From Mageeibacillus sp. UBA5747 (lineage in GTDB: Bacteria > Bacillota > Clostridia > Saccharofermentanales > UBA5734), in assembly GCA_002419145.1 (NCBI GenBank), contig DIFN01000076.1, positions 146,709-185,379 on the forward strand: a stretch of DNA of 38,671 nt, written 5' to 3'. This document shows, one piece after another, positions 1-6,895 of this stretch (within the stretch, counting starts at the first letter, position 1; the number at the start of each line of letters is the position of its first letter). The translations under genes and the position numbers were made by a program. The notes under the pieces are model-generated. The model ran no database searches. It was not told the DNA's origin and was given only the letters and a program-made list of their open reading frames with translations.

Positions 1-34
1 TGAAAAGAGGCCCTTTCCAGCCTAAGCTGGTCAT
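1..34 (-). CDS. Possible 5' end of a further gene in the leuA unit (cut by window edge)
   Basis: An ATG at 34 on the minus strand follows an AAAGGAGG ribosome binding site (about 38-45), and the frame stays open to the edge (MTSLGWKGPLF). It begins 29 bp after the stop of the acetyltransferase gene, so it would be the third gene of the leucine T-box transcript. The spacing between AGGAGG and ATG is only 3 nt, shorter than usual, so the true start may be further in. Eleven residues are too few to name a family. A short inverted repeat (ccagc/gctgg, 17-30) lies inside, but no U-run follows it. Confidence 0.35.
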   Translation of the reverse strand, partial: MTSLGWKGPLF

Positions 35-63
35 GAGCCTCCTTTGAGCGGTATGTGCGATCG

Positions 64-585
64 TTATGGGTGGGCTTTCAGGTATTCAGCCAGGTCAAGC
101 TCCATCAGGATCAGGCTCAGCCAGTGGTCCTGCTTGAAACCAATGTCTTTAAGCTCACCGCACGTTTTGAAACCAAATCGTTCATGAAAACGGACACTGG
201 CCTGATTGTTGCCGTCAATGGCCGCAATGATTTTTTTCAAACGAGTCCTGGCTGCCGCAGCCAGCAACACGCTCATCAGCTGCTGGCCGATCTTCTGGCC
301 CAGGTAGTCTGGCAGTACATAGATACTGTTTTCGGCACAGGGCCAGTAACCTTCGTACGGCCTGAAATCGGACAGACAGCTATAGCCGACAATCAGGTCG
401 GAGATTTCTGCGACAAAAACCGGACGTTCGGGGGTCTGGTGGCTGGAGTCAAATTGCTCGATCCAGCTCGGTCCAGGCACTTCATAGCGCCAGCTGGCTG
501 TGGTGTGCTCAATATAGTAGCCCAAGATACGACGAATCGCCGGATAATCGGCTGGTTTGGCTGGACGGATGATGGCGCGTTCCAT
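64..585 (-). CDS. GNAT N-acetyltransferase, phosphinothricin/methionine-sulfone acetyltransferase-like
   Basis: A 173-residue GNAT-fold protein, a normal length for the Pat/Bar/YncA branch. It opens with an acidic-hydrophobic beta1 typical of the fold (IIRPAKPADYPAIRRIL) and has the T-A-S-W-R-Y-E segment near residues 28-34 that is common in Pat-type enzymes. The acetyl-CoA loop near residues 93-105 reads YLGQKIGQQLM, a variant of the Q/R-x-x-G-x-G/A pyrophosphate-binding motif. The end of motif A/B (residues about 115-140) has the usual INGNNQASVRFHERFGF-like pattern. Members acetylate the amino group of amino-acid analogues such as methionine sulfoximine or phosphinothricin with acetyl-CoA; the natural substrate here is unknown. 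Its ATG shares one base with the leuA stop (TGATG), so translation is probably coupled and the gene is expressed under the leucine T-box. Confidence 0.85.
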   Translation of the reverse strand: MERAIIRPAKPADYPAIRRILGYYIEHTTASWRYEVPGPSWIEQFDSSHQTPERPVFVAEISDLIVGYSCLSDFRPYEGYWPCAENSIYVLPDYLGQKIGQQLMSVLLAAAARTRLKKIIAAIDGNNQASVRFHERFGFKTCGELKDIGFKQDHWLSLILMELDLAEYLKAHP

Positions 586-2252
586 CAGGACACAATCCCT
601 GGGATTTGATTGACGGCAGACAAGATGGCCCGCAGCGAAGATCGGCTGACGCTGGAGGAAATGCCGGCACCTACATAGGTTTTGTTGCCACCATTCTTGA
701 TGATCACATAGGTAATGGCCTGCGATCCAGTGCCGCGTTCCAGAGCATGCTCGTGGTAGTCGGTGATTTCGAATTGGTTTTTGAGATGGGTTTGCAGAGC
801 CTGACAGAACGCATCGAGCAGTCCGTTGCCTGTGCCGCTGATCGATGCTTCCTCGCCGTTGATCAGGATCTGAGCACTCATCTGGACCGTTTTGTCATCG
901 AGCATTTCTTCGCGATAGCTGACCAGGTCCAGCGGCTGCTTGAGGTTAACATAGGTGTCGAGGAACAACTCATGCAAATCGCCTGGTGTAAGGTCAGACT
1001 GGCGCTGGTCGGACACGCGGGTCACAATGGCTGAAAATGCCTGCTGAACAGGCTTGGGCAGCTGGTAGCCAAAATTCTGCTCCAGAATATAAGCAACACC
1101 TCCTTTGCCAGACTGGCTGTTGATGCGGATGATCGGATCGTAGGAACGGCCAACATCAAGTGGATCGATCGGCAGATAAGGAACCGCCCAGTGCTCCTTC
1201 CCTTTTTTCATCGCCGCCAGGCCTTTGTTGATCGCATCCTGGTGCGAGCCCGAGAAGGCCGTGTAGACCAGTTTACCCGCATATGGATGGCGCTGCGGCA
1301 CGGACATTCGGGTGCTCTCTTCATAGATATCAATGATCTCATTGATGTTGGAAAAGTCTAGTTCGGGATCGATACCCTGTGAGAACAGATTCATGCCCAA
1401 GGTCAGAATATCGCTGTTGCCAGTCCGTTCACCATTGCCGAACAACGTGCCTTCAACCCGATCGGCGCCTGCCAGTAAAGCGAGCTCAGTCGCAGCCACA
1501 GCGGTGCCGCGGTCATTGTGCGTGTGCAGGCTGACCCAGATGCGGTCGCGATAGCGGGTGTTGCGGCAGAAATACTCCACCTGGTCGGCATAAATGTTCG
1601 GGGTCGACATCTCCACCGTGGCTGGCAGGTTGATAATGGCCTTGTGCTCCAAAGTAGGTTGCCAGACATCACAGACGGCATCACAAATCTCGACCGCAAA
1701 ATCCAGTTCCGTGCCGGTGAAACTTTCCGGCGAATACTCGAAGGTGAACTCGCTGCCACAGGTGTCCTGCTCAGCAATCTCCTTGACCAATCTGGCACCG
1801 AACACCGCCAGCTCTTTGCACTGGGCCTGATCCATGTGGAAGACTACATCACGCTGCAAAGTCGATGTGGAGTTATACAGGTGGACGACTGCCTTACCGA
1901 CACCGCGCAAGGCTTCGAAGGTCCGTTCGATGATGTGCTGGCGCGACTGGGTGAGCACCTGGATGGTGACATCTGACGGGATCAGATGGTGATCGATCAG
2001 ATAACGGGTGAACTCGAATTCGGTGTCCGAAGCAGCCGGAAAGCCAATTTCAATGGTCTTGAAGCCCAGACGCACCAGATGTGAGAAAAACTTCAGCTTC
2101 TGCTCAAGGTTCATCGGTACTTCCAAAGCCTGGTTGCCGTCGCGCAAATCGACACTGCACCAGAGGGGGGCCTTGGTCAGAGTCCGGTTGGGCCACTGGC
2201 GATCCGGCAGGTTGATCGGCGGAAAAGGCTGGTATTTCTGAACGTTTTTCAT
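585..2252 (-). CDS. leuA: 2-isopropylmalate synthase (type 2)
   Basis: This enzyme condenses acetyl-CoA with 2-oxoisovalerate, the committed step of leucine synthesis. The 555-residue protein matches the longer, yeast/actinobacterial-type LeuA in its N-terminus (R-W-P-N near residue 20; DLRDGNQAL at 35-43, carrying a metal ligand and the catalytic arginine). It has the HTHNDRG metal-binding motif and GNGERTGN in the TIM barrel, then a C-terminal LeuA regulatory domain of roughly 130 residues that normally binds leucine for feedback inhibition. The ATG at 2252 is chosen because AAAGGAG stands just upstream; an in-frame extension to 2339 would run back through the leader terminator hairpin. It is preceded by a leucine T-box and followed with a one-base overlap by the acetyltransferase gene. 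leuB, leuC and leuD are not in the window. Confidence 0.96.
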   Translation of the reverse strand: MKNVQKYQPFPPINLPDRQWPNRTLTKAPLWCSVDLRDGNQALEVPMNLEQKLKFFSHLVRLGFKTIEIGFPAASDTEFEFTRYLIDHHLIPSDVTIQVLTQSRQHIIERTFEALRGVGKAVVHLYNSTSTLQRDVVFHMDQAQCKELAVFGARLVKEIAEQDTCGSEFTFEYSPESFTGTELDFAVEICDAVCDVWQPTLEHKAIINLPATVEMSTPNIYADQVEYFCRNTRYRDRIWVSLHTHNDRGTAVAATELALLAGADRVEGTLFGNGERTGNSDILTLGMNLFSQGIDPELDFSNINEIIDIYEESTRMSVPQRHPYAGKLVYTAFSGSHQDAINKGLAAMKKGKEHWAVPYLPIDPLDVGRSYDPIIRINSQSGKGGVAYILEQNFGYQLPKPVQQAFSAIVTRVSDQRQSDLTPGDLHELFLDTYVNLKQPLDLVSYREEMLDDKTVQMSAQILINGEEASISGTGNGLLDAFCQALQTHLKNQFEITDYHEHALERGTGSQAITYVIIKNGGNKTYVGAGISSSVSRSSLRAILSAVNQIPGIVS

Positions 2253-2277
2253 GGGGTTCGTGCTCCTTTCAAGGCAT

Positions 2278-2315
2278 AAAAAAAGTCTTTCGTCTCTTTT
2301 GCGAGACGAAAGACT
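2278..2315 (-). terminator. T-box intrinsic terminator upstream of leuA
   Basis: A perfect 13-bp stem (2284-2296 with 2303-2315) closes a 6-nt loop and is followed on the minus strand by six U residues (2283-2278). It is the OFF structure of the leuA T-box; its 5' arm lies just downstream of the T-box core sequence. The leuA ATG begins 26 nt after the U-run. Confidence 0.95.
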
Positions 2316-2584
2316 GTTAAAAGACTTCCGCGGTACCACTGCGCTTCACCGCCAGATGGCGGTGCACTCTGCGGGTGCAGGCCCCAAAGGCCGATACCCT
2401 GTCTCGATAACGGGAGATCCCGACGCCTCCTACTGCCCTGTCGCCAGAGGTTCAGTGCGTGCACTCCGAGGTGAGTTCGACCCTGTCCGGATACTGCCTT
2501 GCACCTGACGGCAGCTCTCTGTCAATCCATGCGCTGGTCTACTGGTCCTCTTCGACGTGAGATGTGTGGTTGTAAAGGTTCGTT
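2278..2584 (-). promoter_or_regulatory. Leucine-specific T-box leader of leuA
   Basis: This leader fills the 371-bp gap between leuA and the upstream regulator gene, together with its promoter. On the minus strand it shows the landmarks of a T-box in order: an AGAGA element at the start of Stem I (about 2520), the specifier loop GAA-CTC-ACC with the Leu codon CTC at 2473-2475, and the T-box core GTGGTACCGCGG (about 2328-2339) whose UGG can pair with the NCCA end of uncharged tRNA. A competing terminator follows at 2284-2315. Uncharged tRNA-Leu (anticodon GAG) would stabilise the antiterminator and switch on leuA when leucine is short. The stem boundaries are my estimate. Confidence 0.95.
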
Positions 2585-2590
2585 TGCATT

Positions 2591-2620
2591 AATCTAGCAT
2601 AGTCTTCTGGATCAAGTCAA
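2591..2620 (-). promoter_or_regulatory. Promoter of the leuA T-box transcript
   Basis: On the minus strand, TTGACT (2620-2615) is separated by 18 bp from TAGATT (2596-2591), which is preceded by TGC, giving an extended -10. The predicted start is near 2584, just before the T-box Stem I. A second TTGACA lies 7 bp upstream (2627-2622), but its spacing is worse. The promoter overlaps the last codons of the upstream lacI-type gene. Confidence 0.65.
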
Positions 2621-2623
2621 GTG

Positions 2624-3607
2624 TCAAGTCGTGGAGCGGACTTTCAGTTCGGGTGCGACCAGGATCCGTTGCCGGGTCCGTTCCGGGAAGGCTTCCATTT
2701 CGCGAATCAGAGCATGCAAGGCTTCTTCCCCCAGCTTGTCACGCGGCTGCGAGACCGTGCTGAGCTCAATCTGGGGCAAAGATGCATAATTGATGTCATC
2801 AAAACCCATGATGCCAAAGTCCTGGGGCACGTGGATGTTGTGCTCGCGCGTGTACTGGAGCACACCGAGGGCGATGATGTCATTGCTGCAGAATACCGCA
2901 TCGGGTGGCTTTTGCAGCTGCATCATCTTACCAAAGCGTTCATAGCCGCTTTCAAGGCGAAAGCCACCGAAGCTGATCAGTTTCGGATCGACAATCAGGC
3001 CATTTTCCTGCAACGTCTGCTGATATGCCAGCAGGCGGATCTGGTTGGAAGGCGAAGTTTCCTGGCCACCGATATACGCAATGCGCTTGTAACCGCGGTC
3101 CACCAGATGCTGGACGGCCATCCGGCTGCCTGCCTCATGGTCCACCTCGATGTAGGACAGGTCGTCATCACCGGCGTGCCAGAAAACAACAATTGGAACA
3201 TTGTAAGCTTCGAGAGTCTCCGGCTTGAAAAAGCCGGTTGGTTTGAGAATGATGCCATCGACCCGCTGCTCGACCATGACCCGCAGCTTCTCTTGCTCTT
3301 TCTGCTGATCCCAGCCGGTGTTGCAGACCATGGTGGTATAGCCGGCGTTTTCGGCTGCGGAATTGACAGCCATGGTGATGTCAGCGAAAAACGGATTCGA
3401 GACATCCGGGACGATCAGGGCAATGTTCATCGATTTGCGTTTGACCAGACTGCGAGCTATGGCATTAGGCTGGTAGCCCATCTCACTAGCCAGCTCCATG
3501 ATCAGCTTTCGGGTCTCACTGCTGACGTCGGAGCGGTTGTTCAATGCTCTGGAAACGGTGGCGTAAGAAACGCCAGCTCGTTCGGCAATATCTTTGATGG
3601 TAATCAT
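2624..3607 (-). CDS. LacI/GalR-family transcriptional regulator
   Basis: A 327-residue one-component repressor. Residues 1-25 form the LacI helix-turn-helix (TIKDIAERAGVSYATVSRAL), and residues 45-58 hold the hinge helix (GYQPNAIARSL) that inserts in the minor groove. A periplasmic-binding-protein-like effector domain runs from about residue 60 (IALIVPDVSNPFFADI) to the end, with the usual D-A-V-F-C-S-N-D-I-I-A-L-G and GIMGFDDI segments. It normally senses a sugar or nucleoside. No sugar transporter or hydrolase lies next to it in this window, so the regulon cannot be read from context. The start is fixed by GGGAGGACAGC before the ATG. It lies 69 bp downstream of asd on the same strand and ends inside the leuA promoter. 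Confidence 0.93.
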   Translation of the reverse strand: MITIKDIAERAGVSYATVSRALNNRSDVSSETRKLIMELASEMGYQPNAIARSLVKRKSMNIALIVPDVSNPFFADITMAVNSAAENAGYTTMVCNTGWDQQKEQEKLRVMVEQRVDGIILKPTGFFKPETLEAYNVPIVVFWHAGDDDLSYIEVDHEAGSRMAVQHLVDRGYKRIAYIGGQETSPSNQIRLLAYQQTLQENGLIVDPKLISFGGFRLESGYERFGKMMQLQKPPDAVFCSNDIIALGVLQYTREHNIHVPQDFGIMGFDDINYASLPQIELSTVSQPRDKLGEEALHALIREMEAFPERTRQRILVAPELKVRSTT

Positions 3608-3676
3608 GCTGTCCTCCCGGATTCCTTTATGATGCCAATTGTAGCGCAGAACAAGTCATCCGGTCCATGCCTGGCC

Positions 3677-4762
3677 TTATTTGGCCCCGAGATAACCCAG
3701 GTGGACGAGCAACTCCGCGGTCAGGACGGATCCGCCCGCTGCTCCACGGATGGTGTTGTGCGAGAGGCAGGCGAATTTGTAGTCCAATAGCGGGTCTTCC
3801 CGCAGGCGGCCAATGGCGATGCCCATGCCATGGCCGACCTCGCGGTCGAGAACCGGCTGAGGACGATTGTCTTCGTTAAAATAGGTCAGGAACGGAGTCG
3901 GTGCCGAGGGGAGCTTGGCCTGCTGCGGGATGCTTTCATAGTTGGCCCAGCGGGAAAGAATCTCCTCCTGGCTCGGCTTGTTTTTGAATTTGACAGCGAC
4001 AGAAGCCGTGTGGCCTTCCTGGACAGCGACGCGGTAGCACTGGGCTGATATGACCGGACTTGTGGCTTTGACGATCTGGCCATCCTGCAGCGTGCCCCAG
4101 ATTTTCAAAGGTTCCTGTTCGCTCTTCTCTTCTTCACCACCGATGTACGGAATCAGGTTGTTGACCATTTCCGGCCAGTCCTGAAACGTCTTGCCGGCGC
4201 CAGAGATCGCTTGATAGGTGCTGACGAAGACCTGCTGGGGTTCGAATTCCTGAAGCGCAGCCAGCGCCGGGACGTAACTCTGGATCGAGCAATTGGGTTT
4301 GGCAGTGATAAAGCCGCGGCTGGTGCCGAGACGGCGGCGCTGTGCTTCGATCACCCGGGCGTGTTCCGGATTGATTTCCGGGATGATCACCGGGACATCC
4401 GGTGTCCAGCGATGGGCTGAATTATTGGAAACGACCGGGGTTTCATACCGGGCAATCTGTTCTTCGAGAGCTCGGATTTCGTCTTTTTTCATATCGACCG
4501 CACAGAAGACAAAATCAACCTGCTCGCAAAATGCGGCCAGGTCCGTGGTGCTCTGGACGGTGATCCCGGCCATCGACTCAGGCAGGTTGCGCTCAATCTT
4601 CCAGCGGCCAGAGACGGCCTCGGCATAGGTCTTGCCAGCAGAACGCGGTGATGCGGCAATAGCCACTGTTTCGAACCAGGGATGCTGATCGAGCAAAGTT
4701 AAAAAGCGCTGGCCGACATATCCGGTGCCGCCGATAACGCCAACTTTCAATTTCTTTTCCAT
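3677..4762 (-). CDS. asd: Aspartate-semialdehyde dehydrogenase (archaeal/fungal-type branch)
   Basis: The enzyme reduces aspartyl-4-phosphate to aspartate-semialdehyde with NADPH, feeding lysine/diaminopimelate, threonine and methionine synthesis. The 361-residue protein starts with a Rossmann motif, GGTGYVGQRF (residues 11-20). The acyl-enzyme cysteine is C158 in KPNCSIQ and the catalytic histidine is H251 in EGHTASV. The PNCS form and the overall sequence match the branch found in archaea, fungi and many Clostridia rather than the E. coli branch. I use the ATG at 4762, which follows GGAGAAGC; the longer frame to 4804 would start inside an inverted repeat. It is transcribed from a promoter that overlaps that of the divergent recombinase gene. 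Confidence 0.94.
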   Translation of the reverse strand: MEKKLKVGVIGGTGYVGQRFLTLLDQHPWFETVAIAASPRSAGKTYAEAVSGRWKIERNLPESMAGITVQSTTDLAAFCEQVDFVFCAVDMKKDEIRALEEQIARYETPVVSNNSAHRWTPDVPVIIPEINPEHARVIEAQRRRLGTSRGFITAKPNCSIQSYVPALAALQEFEPQQVFVSTYQAISGAGKTFQDWPEMVNNLIPYIGGEEEKSEQEPLKIWGTLQDGQIVKATSPVISAQCYRVAVQEGHTASVAVKFKNKPSQEEILSRWANYESIPQQAKLPSAPTPFLTYFNEDNRPQPVLDREVGHGMGIAIGRLREDPLLDYKFACLSHNTIRGAAGGSVLTAELLVHLGYLGAK

Positions 4763-4780
4763 GATGCTTCTCCTCATGCT

Positions 4781-4807
4781 CATATGTCCATCCATCGCGG
4801 ACATATG
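4781..4807. repeat. Perfect 9-9-9 inverted repeat in the asd leader
   Basis: CATATGTCC (4781-4789) is mirrored exactly by GGACATATG (4799-4807) with a 9-bp spacer. The right arm is also part of a 10-bp palindrome, GACATATGTC (4800-4809). The element lies between the predicted asd transcription start (about 4815) and the asd start codon at 4762, about +8 to +34 of the transcript. It could be a DNA operator or an mRNA hairpin just ahead of the ribosome binding site. No U-run follows, so it is not an intrinsic terminator. Confidence 0.8.
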
Positions 4808-4821
4808 TCTTTATCGCGTGA

Positions 4822-4850
4822 ATTGTACCATAGCAGGTTGCCTTTGACAA
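4822..4850 (-). promoter_or_regulatory. Promoter of asd
   Basis: On the minus strand TTGTCA (4850-4845), a 17-bp spacer and TACAAT (4827-4822) make a near-consensus sigma-A promoter; the -10 is extended by TGG. The predicted start is near 4815. The -35 hexamer is nearly the same DNA as the -35 of the divergent recombinase promoter. Confidence 0.75.
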
Positions 4851-4873
4851 GCGACTGGACTTTAAGGGACAAT
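4844..4873 (+). promoter_or_regulatory. Promoter of the tyrosine recombinase gene
   Basis: On the plus strand TTGACA (4844-4849) is followed after 18 bp by GACAAT (4868-4873). The gene starts at 4904. The consensus -35 overlaps the asd -35 (4845-4850) on the opposite strand, so two polymerases could hardly occupy both promoters together. Confidence 0.6.
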
Positions 4874-4903
4874 GAATTCACCTTATCTGGAAGGACTGTG
4901 AAC

Positions 4904-5938
4904 ATGACAGGTCACGCTTTGCCCCACCCACAGGTTGTCCCCAAGCCGAAAAAGCGCCCGCAACCCAGGCCGTCGGACAGTTTTATCTGGCTCGATCAGT
5001 TCCTGGGTTATTTCCAGTCGATCAAGGAACGATCCCCCCTGACGATCAAAGAGTACCGCTATGACCTGGTCCTCTTCTTCCGCTTCATGGTCCGGCGCCG
5101 GCACCTTTGCCCTGCTGATCTGTCTTTTGATGAAATTTCGCTGGCCACAGTCGACGAGAACCTGATCCGTTCGATCACCCTGGCGGACCTGTATGCCTTT
5201 ATCACCTTCTTGTCGGTGGAACGCAAAAACGGCCCGGCCATCCGAGCCCGGCGCGTTGCATCGATCCGAACTTTTTTCGGCTATCTGAAAAACAAAGCCC
5301 GAATTCTCGACGAAAACATCGCCCTGGAACTGGAATCCCCGCGACTGTTGCGCCGCCTGCCGCGCCATTTATCACTTGAGGAGAGTGAGAAGCTCCTCGA
5401 GACCGCAGCTGAATCCACTCACACCTGGTCGGTCCGGGATTACTGCATTCTAACTTTGTTTCTCAACTGCGGCATGCGTTTGTCCGAACTGTGCAACATC
5501 GACCGGTCTGATATCCGGGGAGATACCTTGCGTGTGCTGGGCAAAGGCGGCAAAGAACGGACCATCTATCTCAATGCAGCCTGCCTCGATGCCCTGGAAG
5601 ATTACCTCAAAGTCCGGCCGGACAAGCAAAACAGTGATCCAGATGCGCTCTTTGTCAGCCGTAACCACCGTCGGATCAGCACTAAAATGGTTCAACTCCT
5701 GGTTAAGAAGTTCATCGCGGCTTCCGGACTTGACCCTCAGCGCTATTCAGTGCATAAATTACGCCACACGGCCGCCACCTTGATGTACAAATACGGCAAA
5801 GTGGATATCCGTGCCCTCCAGGAAATCCTCGGCCATTCCAGCATCGCGACCACTGAAATCTACACGCATGTGGATGCGGACAGCCTGCATCAGGCCGTAG
5901 AAAGCAATCCTCTCAGCAGGCGGCGACGTAAGAATTGA
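4904..5938 (+). CDS. XerC/D-like tyrosine recombinase
   Basis: A 344-residue tyrosine recombinase. The N-terminal SAM-like core-binding domain spans about residues 26-135 and the catalytic domain about 155-335. All catalytic residues are visible: R192 (CGMRLSE), the beta-hairpin lysine (LGKGGKER, K214/K217), H284 and R287 (HKLRH), H311 (LGHSS) and the nucleophile Y320 (EIYTH). It is longer than typical XerC/XerD (about 300 residues) because of a Pro/Lys-rich N-terminal tail of about 25 residues. I chose the ATG at 4904, with GGAAGGA upstream; an in-frame extension to 4784 would run through the promoter region. The gene stands alone, with no excisionase, att repeat or phage genes nearby, which favours a chromosomal Xer-type resolvase over an integrase. 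No dif-like site is recognisable in the window. Confidence 0.9.
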   Translation: MTGHALPHPQVVPKPKKRPQPRPSDSFIWLDQFLGYFQSIKERSPLTIKEYRYDLVLFFRFMVRRRHLCPADLSFDEISLATVDENLIRSITLADLYAFITFLSVERKNGPAIRARRVASIRTFFGYLKNKARILDENIALELESPRLLRRLPRHLSLEESEKLLETAAESTHTWSVRDYCILTLFLNCGMRLSELCNIDRSDIRGDTLRVLGKGGKERTIYLNAACLDALEDYLKVRPDKQNSDPDALFVSRNHRRISTKMVQLLVKKFIAASGLDPQRYSVHKLRHTAATLMYKYGKVDIRALQEILGHSSIATTEIYTHVDADSLHQAVESNPLSRRRRKN

Positions 5939-5986
5939 CAGGGCGTGAGATATTCTTAGCAAAGTGAAGCTGTGGTCCCGGACTTC

Positions 5987-6895
5987 TTAAAAATCCGGCG
6001 TATAGGTCGCACTGGCCGCAGTCCGTTCCTGGCCCAGCAGGCGGGTCAGACCTTTGAGTTCGGCATGTTCAATGACTTTCTGGTACTCATAGGTCGTGAC
6101 CTTGCGTTTCATTTCAGGACAGGCGGCCATCTGGGCGTGCAAATTCGGAAATGGCGTATACTGGTTCATGATTGCCAGCGGAATATCCGGGGGCAATTCC
6201 TGGGCGATCCAGTCGATGATCGAGAAGGCATCGCGATGGTGCCCTGGCAAAACCAAAAGGCGCAGGGCTACACCACGAACCAACAAACCATGCGGGTCCC
6301 ATTGCGTCTCCGGTTGCTGGCGCTGCATCTCCAGGATGGCTTTGGCCGCTACGTGCGCATAATCAGGGGCCTGGGCCAGTCTGGCACTTAAGTCTGGGTC
6401 CCAGAATTTGAAATCCGGCAGGTATACATCCACGGATCCAGCCAGCGATCGCAAAGCAGTGACCGTTTCATAGGAGCTGGTATTCCAGACGACTGGGATT
6501 GTCACAGCGCTGGATCTTAGCGCCCGGACCAGGGCTGGCACGTCCTGGACAAAGTGGCTGGCCGTGACCAGGTTGATGTTGTGGACACCTTCCCCGGCAA
6601 GCTGGGCCAGCTTGAAAGCCAATTCATGAACGGTGAAATCCGTCCCGGGCAAGGGCATGTCCGGATCCGGCTGGCTGATCGTATGATTCTGGCAAAACAG
6701 GCAACCCAGCGGGCAGCCGGAAAAGAACACCGTCCCCGAACCGCGCGTGCCACTGATGTAAGGCTCTTCCCAGTGATGCGCCATGATCCTGGCGACGCGG
6801 AAAAGACCGGGGCCGGTGCGGCTGCCGCATAGCCCCGGTTCTTGCATCGTCCGTGCCGCGTCGCACTGGCGCGGGCAGAGGCGGCAGGCACTCAT
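5987..6895 (-). CDS. Radical SAM protein, PflA-like (COG1313 type)
   Basis: A 302-residue radical SAM protein of the family annotated as putative pyruvate-formate-lyase-activating-enzyme homologue. The 4Fe-4S/SAM motif is C61-x3-C65-x2-C68 (SGCPLGCLFCQN). An N-terminal set of cysteines (C4, C7, C11, C23) probably binds a further cluster or zinc. The order (Cys-rich N-terminus, GSGTVFFSGC, then a LVTASHF segment and LPDFKFWD) fits the uncharacterised COG1313 group rather than a true glycyl-radical activase, and no glycyl-radical enzyme gene is near. The start codon overlaps the stop of the aminopeptidase gene by 4 bp (ATGA), so the two are translationally coupled. Substrate unknown. Confidence 0.85.
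   Translation of the reverse strand: MSACRLCPRQCDAARTMQEPGLCGSRTGPGLFRVARIMAHHWEEPYISGTRGSGTVFFSGCPLGCLFCQNHTISQPDPDMPLPGTDFTVHELAFKLAQLAGEGVHNINLVTASHFVQDVPALVRALRSSAVTIPVVWNTSSYETVTALRSLAGSVDVYLPDFKFWDPDLSARLAQAPDYAHVAAKAILEMQRQQPETQWDPHGLLVRGVALRLLVLPGHHRDAFSIIDWIAQELPPDIPLAIMNQYTPFPNLHAQMAACPEMKRKVTTYEYQKVIEHAELKGLTRLLGQERTAASATYTPDF

Noticed and set aside
17..30. ccagc/gctgg inverted repeat as a terminator after the acetyltransferase gene
   Set aside because: The stem is only 5 bp, no U-run follows, and it lies inside the likely next open frame.
606..1034. Long plus-strand frames opposite leuA, lacI, glyA and other genes as real genes
   Set aside because: They lie fully antisense to well-recognised genes, lack ribosome binding sites and resemble no family; they reflect codon bias of the true genes.
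2621..2629. Recurring ACTTGACA at leuA, ylxM and acpP as a shared operator
   Set aside because: Each copy contains the TTGACA -35 hexamer, and the flanking bases match the common extended -35; promoter use explains it. Only at ylxM is it part of a perfect inverted repeat.
4904..5938. Recombinase as evidence of an integrative element or phage
   Set aside because: Neighbours are housekeeping genes, base use looks the same, and no att-like direct repeats or other mobile genes are seen.
5978..5998. CCGGA/TCCGG repeat between the convergent recombinase and radical SAM genes as a terminator
   Set aside because: A 5-bp stem with an 11-nt loop and no U-run on either strand.
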